The translations under genes and the position numbers were made by a program. This document shows, piece after piece, positions 58,222 through 64,000 of a stretch of DNA of 64,000 nt (positions within the stretch are counted from its first letter, which is position 1; each line of letters opens with the position of its first letter). Location of the stretch: NCBI GenBank assembly GCA_003254925.1, contig QANZ01043763.1:29735-93734 (forward strand), in the 5' to 3' direction. The notes beneath the pieces were generated by a model. That model was not told where the DNA came from, searched no databases, and saw only the letters and a list, made by a program, of their open reading frames with translations. The DNA comes from Chamaecrista fasciculata (Eukaryota > Streptophyta > Magnoliopsida > Fabales > Fabaceae).

Positions 58222-59708
58222 TGTTGGAGATTGTGCCCTAGGGCCAATCATTTTATGTATATGTTTTGAACATATTGATTAATTTATGGAGATAAATTAT
58301 GTTGTTATCATATTATTAGCATGTTTACTATGATAGCGTCCTTGATTAGTTATGAGATAATTAATCTAAATCCGTCCCTGGTCAATTATTCTCGTGGGAG
58401 CGAGAATGAACTAAGACCAGCATGACCTCGGTGTATGGAGATACATGCACTAGATGCTTTACGAGAGTCATGGTGCAATTATGTAAGGGGTTACAAGTCC
58501 TGCATGGGTTTAGTCATTAGCTAGTCTCTCCTGTACGCTTGTCACGATGCCTTAGACTTGAGGTCTTGACTATTCCGGCATTGTAGTTGTCAGACTTTGG
58601 CCTAGTCTAACGTTGCCCGTAGCGGGGTAGCCATAAGGGCTAGGTACGGGTTTGGTTGATTGCAGTGCTGAGGAATGTGGTTGACCAAGATGAGATTTTG
58701 TCCCTCATAAATATGAGAGATATTTAACTGGCGCCCTCGATGAGTCTGTCCAAGGAAAGAGTGGCCACTCAGGAAAATGGGACTAACTCAGGAAATCGAG
58801 AAAGTTGAGGTTTGGATTAAGGATGACTTTCCCGTGCCTTATCCAGAACCAAGATATCGTGTGACAATAGGGTCTATGACAAGGTGGTACTAAGGTTAAA
58901 TCGGTCTTTTGATAAAATGATAACTCACGTGTTTTGGGTAGTCGTGATCGCTTGCTAGAGTCCGCTCTCGACTTGTGAGTCATAGGGATGACTTGCTGCC
59001 AACTTCACGTGGGGCCTGCTGGGTCACACATGAGCAGGATCTGGACACCGCTTAAAGGGACACGAATTAGGGTTAATTCGTGAGTCACTCCGGTGACACA
59101 ATTTAAGACATAGCAAAATGTCTGGGACATAAAGTCTTGTCTTAAATAAAATCTACGGTTGAGATATTTAGATTTGTGGGACAAGTTTAAATATATTAAT
59201 TGTTAAATAGTTAATTGGATTAATCTATTTACAATTATAATATTAGAGAATACTAAATTATTGATTTATTAAATTCACTAATATTAGGATAAAATAGGAT
59301 GAGGGTGGCGCCTCATATAAGATAGATTTTAATTAATGGAATTGTTTTATTAATTAAAGTCATGAATTTGAATTCAAAGATTTGATCTAGATTTCAAATT
59401 CAAAATTTGAATTAAAGATATTAGGGTAATATTTTAATTCAAAATCTTTGGAAGATAATAAGTTGGTTATGACTTCCTAAGAGTTAGGAATGTTTTTTAT
59501 TTATAAAATTCCAAAGAAAATTAGGGGAGGTTGGCGCATTCTATGTGGGACCAAGGAGGAAGATTTGATCTTCCAATTTGATTCTCAAATATTGCATTTT
59601 GAATTCAATTAAGATATTAAGGTAATATTTTAATTAAGAATTCAAGTCCTAAAATTATAATATTATTGTAATCTTATAATTTTATAATTTGATAATCTTA
59701 TAATTTAG
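58222..59708 (+). mobile_element. LTR copy 4, 3'-truncated
   Basis: It starts TGTTGGAGATTGTGCCCTAG and follows copy 1 (1208) for about 1.49 kb (shared GTCTGTCCA, GGGGCCTGCTGGGTCACACA and GTGGCGCCTC tracts). It breaks off at an AT-rich tract before the TATA-box region, and unrelated sequence starts at 59709. No target duplication can be shown. It lies on the 5' side of the transporter exons. Confidence 0.85.
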
Positions 59709-60190
59709 GCAGTTCAGTGGTAACACTAGTGCTTCATGAAAGAAAGAAAAAGCTAATGAAACTGAGATATAGTTGATTGGCTAACTTTATTAAATAGCCT
59801 TTTTTTCAGACAACAAGTTTTGGAGGCTCTAAAAATGAAAAGGCCAATCTAGTCCTCTGTATGTTGCTAGCTACATGTAAGCTTATATGCTCTTGGTTAG
59901 CTTTTCACTTATTTCAATAACATTTAGCATTCAAAACACAAGCATCATCTCAATCAAAGCTAGTTTTCTAGATTCTGCATTCTTTTTCAACCAAATTGGC
60001 CATTTTACTTAGAGGAAACCATGTTAAACTACAATGACAATTTTTGGCTTCCTTTCCTCCTTTCCATAGAGGCGTTTTTTGTAAAGTTGTTCTAGAATTA
60101 GCAAATTGGTGATTCTAATAGGAAAATTTGATTTGAGATAGTGGATTTGTTTAAAAATTCTAATACTGGCGCTATATAAGTATAATATGT
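59709..60190. other. Spacer without recognised features
   Basis: No gene, RNA or transposon end was recognised between the truncated LTR and the histone deacetylase fragment. Confidence 0.4.
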
Positions 60191-60192
60191 TT

Positions 60193-60281
60193 GAGATTGG
60201 TCACCCTTCTTTCATGTTTGATGTAGATACAGATGCACATCATGGTGATGGAGTAAAAGAAGCTTTCTACTTCAATGACAG
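60193..60281 (+). pseudogene. Histone deacetylase exon fragment
   Basis: The reading EIGHPSFMFDVDTDAHHGDG then VKEAFYFND aligns with the class I (RPD3-type) deacetylase segment 'HPRVLYIDIDxHHGDGVEEAFYxTDR', which includes two active-site residues (the His pair and a zinc-binding Asp). The fragment ends near GACAG, where an exon end is expected, but the donor is not clean. A 17-bp phrase AGTAAAAGAAGCTTTCT is duplicated across the end (60252 and 60280). No flanking exons were found. It is an isolated fragment. Confidence 0.65.
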
Positions 60282-60332
60282 TAAAAGAAGCTTTCTTATA
60301 TCTTGTGAGTTGGTTAGAGTTCTGAACTTTTA

Positions 60333-61478
60333 GGAGAAATTACACTTTGGTACCCTGTGGTATAACCTATTTCACTTTGGTACCCTGTGGTTTGAAATTT
60401 GACACTTTGGTACCCTGAGGTTTGAACCTTTAACACATTGGTACCCTCTAAACATTTTCCGTCAAATTTTAACGGAGCTTTGTCACCTCCATGTCACGTG
60501 TCTGCGTCTTCTCTCCAACATAACCAAATTCATCTTCGTCTGCGTCTGAATGGTGCCTCTCTTCATCTTCGTCTTCTTCAAAATCGTCAAAACTGATATC
60601 CAAATCAGAGGACGACGGTGATAACTGATAAAAAAGTGAAGAGGAAGGAAAATTTAAGTTGGATTCGAGGTTTTTCTTTATGAGAAGCCCAAACAGAGAA
60701 CAAGAATTCTTAGCAGAATAATTAAATATGAAAATGCCGTGGGATCTTGGTATCTATCTAGGAAACTAGCTTCCATCAGTGAAGGAAGAAAGTGCCTTTC
60801 CTCACTACAAAGCCTTCCGTCGACAACCCCACATTCTGTTTCTATTAAAAGTCAGTTTGTTTAATTAACTTGCTTTCTCGTCTCTTGCTTCTCCAAATAG
60901 CGATGTCCGGCGAGAAAAAGCTCGTAAGCTACACGCATGCACCGGCACCGACGTCGGAACTCCCACAGTCCCCAACTTCCCGTCCAGAGAAGCTTTCATG
61001 CTTCAAAGTTCAACCAAACTCACAATTCAATTCAATTCAACTCAAAGAAAACAAAAAAACAGTAAGAATCTTCAATCTCAACATTAATTTCCGTTTTCAA
61101 ATTTCTATATGTACACTTAGTTAATTACCATAATTTTGAGAACTTCGGTTTGAGAATGCTCCGTGCCTTGCGAGAATCCATCGATTTCAGAATCCGTGCC
61201 TTGCTAGGGTTTGCAATTGATGACGCTGCACTCATATCAGAGGGGCACGATTTGAAGAAGACGAAGATGAAGAGAGGCACGATTCCGTTTGGTTGTGTTG
61301 GAGAGATGACGCGTGAGATGCAGGTGACGAAGCTCCGTTAAAATTTGACGGAAAATGTTTAGAGGGTACCAATGTGTTAAAGGTCCAAACCTCAGGGTAC
61401 TAAAGTGTCAAGTTTTAAGTTACAGGGTACCAAAGTGAAATAGGGTTAAACCACAGGGTACCAAAATGTAATTTACCC
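60333..61478. mobile_element. Mutator-type foldback element of the 'GGTACC' family, copy 3, 1146 bp
   Basis: The left end is GGAGAAATTACACTTTGGTA and the inverted right end is GGGTAAATTACATTTTGGTA. Both flanks are GAACTTTTA (60324-60332, 61479-61487), a perfect 9-bp duplication. Arms of about 280 bp share ACGGAGCTT/AAGCTCCGT and CATCTTCGTCTTCTTC/GAAGAAGACGAAGATG. The unpaired centre (about 60640-61130) is richer in GC and contains an open stretch from ATGTCCGGCGAG (60903; MSGEKKLVSYTHAPAPTSEL) that may be captured host sequence of unknown origin. Confidence 0.85.
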
Positions 61479-61487
61479 GAACTTTTA

Positions 61488-62100
61488 TATTAATATAAAA
61501 ATAGAGTTAGAGTTAGAACGAGGCATAAACATAAGGAATGATAAGCATGGTCGGATAGGCAAATTTGGGAAGGAAGTATTTAATGTTTTAGATGGAGTTG
61601 TTGTGCGAGTGAGGAATTTTCCCGAAGGTTGGATTGCCATGTTTGGAAGAAATGTGGACCCACGAAATTTGGTGGAAGGAGCATGAGATAGATGCGGCCA
61701 ACGTTGTGTGCTTAAGATGGAAAAATTGAGAAATTTTAAGTTAAAGTCAAATTTTAAATTGTGATAACTCAATGACCCATGAATGATTTTTGCAATATGA
61801 GTAATCGTTTTGATACTATTTTTCGAGATCTACACGATGCAAGTGAAAAAATTGAGTTTTGGGTTAGTACGGAGACCAAAGGTAGGATATTTTAGGCATA
61901 TTTCGGATGAATTTTGGGTAACTTTTCGAGACGAGTACACCCCAAACTCCGTAGGGGTTTGGCCGGCTCCGTTTCGTCAAAAAAAGTTGTTTGCTTGCTT
62001 AAAATGGCCATTTTTTCTTTTTTTCTTGTTCCCTTAGTTTTTTTACCTACTTAAAATGGGTAAAATGGTAAAATTATTGCAAAACAGTCCTAAATAAAGA
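61488..62100. repeat. Unclassified repeat, left copy of a near-identical 201-bp direct repeat
   Basis: 61898-62098 recurs at 63800-64000 with a constant offset of 1902 and only a few mismatches near its start. It contains TTTTCGAGACGAGTACACCC and GGGGTTTGGCCGGCTCCG. It looks like part of an LTR-type or tandem repeat. The preceding part (61488-61897) has no second copy in the window. Confidence 0.6.
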
Positions 62101-62336
62101 ATAACAGTGCAATTTACTCCAAGGGTTTAGGGTTTAGTGTTTGAAGATAGAGAGCATAATTGCATTACACAATAACTTACATAAAATTGTAAAATTTATA
62201 GTCCCTACCCAAATTCAAACTAGTTCATAAAAATTAGACAGTGAAATATATATTTCTTTTGTTATACGATAAATAACGCGTGCAACGACATTTTTTTACG
62301 AAAATGAGTCGGTGAAATCACTAGGCAGTTTAAACG

Positions 62337-62445
62337 TCGTATTTTATAAAACGCATTTTGTATAATTCTTTCAATCAGTAATATTCATTTTTAAATTTCA
62401 AATTTGTCACGAATTTTAATTATCAATCTTATCTCAATTGTAACT
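62337..62445. repeat. Diverged direct repeat (partner 63310-63420)
   Basis: TTTTATAAAACGCATTTTGT...CAAATTTGTCACGAATTTTAA is repeated with differences about 970 bp further on. It marks an older duplication within this repeat-rich segment. Confidence 0.65.
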
Positions 62446-62660
62446 CGTAAATTGATCGTTTTATCTTATCCTGATATAATATTGCGAAGTGGATCTCTAA
62501 TCATGGAAATACACCATTAAAAATTCATAACCCTCATTTTGGACCAAATATACATCCTATCTTCTTATTTTTGACATATCTAGTGGGTTCTCCAAGTATA
62601 ATTAAAATTTAAATGAGTGAAGAGTGAATTACAAAAAAAAAATGAAAATAAAAAAAACAA

Positions 62661-62747
62661 TCAACGTGAGGCAGCATCGGCGATGCTGCCTCACGTTGAA
62701 ATATTTTACACGCGAGGCAGCAGCGCGGATGCTGCCTCGCGTGTAAA
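62661..62747. repeat. Two tandem GC-rich perfect hairpins
   Basis: Hairpin 1 has an 18-bp perfect stem (62661-62678 with 62682-62699) and a 3-base loop. Hairpin 2 has an 18-bp perfect stem (62705-62722 with 62730-62747) and a 7-base loop. Both stems contain GAGGCAGCA/TGCTGCCTC. The outer stem bases differ between the hairpins (CAACGT against ACACGC) yet still pair perfectly. The surroundings are A/T-rich (runs of A and T). Confidence 0.9.
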
Positions 62748-63309
62748 TTTATTTTGTTCAATTTTTTTTGCAAAAATTTTGTTTGATTGCATTAAGGTCC
62801 GTGAATAAGTTATTTGTCTATCTTGAAGCATGTCATTTTGAAAAGAAATATCACGTGCCCGCCTTATTACCTCAAAGATTTCATGCGAAATTAAATTTTA
62901 ATCCAGAAATTGGAGTGTGATAAGGATTAAACTCTTGGCCACTTGGTCGTAACTAAAAGCCAAAAAAAGATATAGAATGGGGGATGAGTTTTATGAGAGT
63001 TTTATCGGAAGACAACGTGTATTGTGAGGATTATCTAGTTAACCTTCAATTCCTTGTGAAGTAAGCTCACGATTCCGTCCCTACAATATGATTGGATTTT
63101 CAATTTAGTCCCTCAAAGATAAAATTATAAGTTCCGTAGGGTGTAGCCGACAAGACATCGGCATTCGAGGGCGGTGCTATGATAGGGCTTGGGGGGTAGT
63201 GTGAGAGGGCAAAGCCCCGCATCGAGTGGAATGGGATGCTCGGCTTAGCTGTTAATATTTTAGTTTTGACCGTTAACGTTTGGTATGTAATTTTCTGTTT
63301 CAACTCTTG

Positions 63310-63420
63310 TAAATGTCCTATTTTACAAAACACATTTTGTATTGTTCTTTCAACTAGTAATATACATTTTAAAATTTCAAATTTGTCACGAATTTTAACT
63401 ATCAGTCTTATCTCATTTAT
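63310..63420. repeat. Diverged direct repeat (partner 62337-62445)
   Basis: TTTTACAAAACACATTTTGT...CAAATTTGTCACGAATTTTAA. See the partner copy. The segment before it (63130-63240) is unusually GC-rich (CATCGGCATTCGAGGGCGG, GGCAAAGCCCCGCATCGAG) and unidentified. Confidence 0.65.
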
Positions 63421-63799
63421 AAAATCTCATCTTTTCAGGAAAAAAAAGTAAACATATATCATTTTCAATACAACCGAAGAATACGGTTTTAAAAATTTAG
63501 CTTTAATTAGAAGATCGTTTTGAAGATTCAATTGAGAATAAAAGACACAAACGTGAAATATAATTAGCCCTAGATTAACAAATTCGATGACAAAAAAAAA
63601 TCATTGATTAATTATTCAATTTATTGCAGGAAATAAAGTATAACTTACACGTAGTTGATTGAAACAATAACGAAATAAATTTTTAAGATGTTCTCTTTAG
63701 TTTAAATTCTGAAAGTGTGGTAATCAATTGTAAGACAATCATGGCCTATAGTTATATATATATATATGATGCTATTCCTATTGTATCAGCATTATAAAA

Positions 63800-64000
63800 A
63801 TATTTCGGATGAATTTTGGATGACTTTTCGAGACGAGTACACCCCAAACTCCGTAGGGGTTTGGCCGGCTCCGTTTCGTCAAAAAAAGTTGTTTGCTTGC
63901 TTAAAATGGCCATTTTTTCTTTTTTTCTTGTTCCCTTAGTTTTTTTACCTACTTAAAATGGGTAAAATGGTAAAATTATTGCAAAACAGTCCTAAATAAA
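63800..64000. repeat. Right copy of the 201-bp direct repeat, reaching the window edge
   Basis: Near-identical to 61898-62098. It begins abruptly after unrelated sequence and may continue beyond the window. Confidence 0.75.

Noticed and set aside
61810-62037. 75-codon open frame with FRDEYTPNSVGVWPAPF
   Set aside because: Part of the 201-bp direct repeat with no gene context; the second copy lacks the same start, so coding is unlikely.
62617-62808. 63-codon open frame over the twin hairpins
   Set aside because: The reading is dictated by palindromes and A-runs. The hairpin structure explains the sequence better than a protein.
1-64000. tRNA or rRNA genes
   Set aside because: No cloverleaf with intact stems was seen. 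The only A/B box pair (21590-21636) belongs to a SINE.

Overview
This is plant nuclear DNA, from a eudicot judging by its genes. It is AT-rich and gene-poor, with introns, plant-type transposons (LINE, Helitron, Mutator-like, PIF/Harbinger, Copia), an 878-base assembly gap (43751-44628) and two single Ns (32931, 40863). I found no prokaryotic, organellar or viral gene.

Only two genes look intact. One is a group 1 remorin (+ strand, five exons, 22312-25767, 206 codons). The other is an R2R3-MYB of subgroup 9 (- strand, three exons, 27001-29928, 296 codons). The two converge and are 1.2 kb apart. From memory, the Arabidopsis neighbours At3g61260 (remorin) and At3g61250 (MYB17) form the same pair, so this is probably a conserved block carrying a membrane-nanodomain protein and a MIXTA/MYB17-type transcription factor. 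Their introns and flanks are loaded with small foldback transposons, several of one family.

The rest is mostly nested transposons and gene debris. 1-7000: a dead LINE on the - strand, broken by two solo LTRs of one family in opposite orientations, each with its own 5-bp target duplication. 7009-8553: a Pack-MULE-type element carrying a broken UDP-glucuronate 4-epimerase gene. 8892-10141: a small MITE and a long foldback element. 10787-18710: a nearly 8-kb Helitron with both termini and a decayed Rep gene. 18720-19436: remains of a second LINE. 30137-40334: MITEs, a Harbinger element and a MULE-like foldback element. 40535-44851: a larger relative of that element, filled with degenerate telomere-like repeats and invaded by a third copy of the LTR family. 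45171-47424: exons of a broken CFIm25 (pre-mRNA cleavage factor) gene. 48167-56155: a rearranged Copia cluster with inverted and tandem copies. 56966-57887: the last four exons of a cationic amino acid transporter gene, cut off upstream by a fourth copy of the LTR. 58222-64000: that LTR, a histone deacetylase exon fragment, a Mutator-type foldback element and an unclassified repeat with two GC-rich perfect hairpins.

I do not see a convincing new biological system. The best leads are the twin GC hairpins at 62661-62747, the epimerase-carrying Pack-MULE, the telomere-motif expansion inside a transposon, and the large inverted repeats that could yield double-stranded RNA. All function calls rest on motif recognition by eye.
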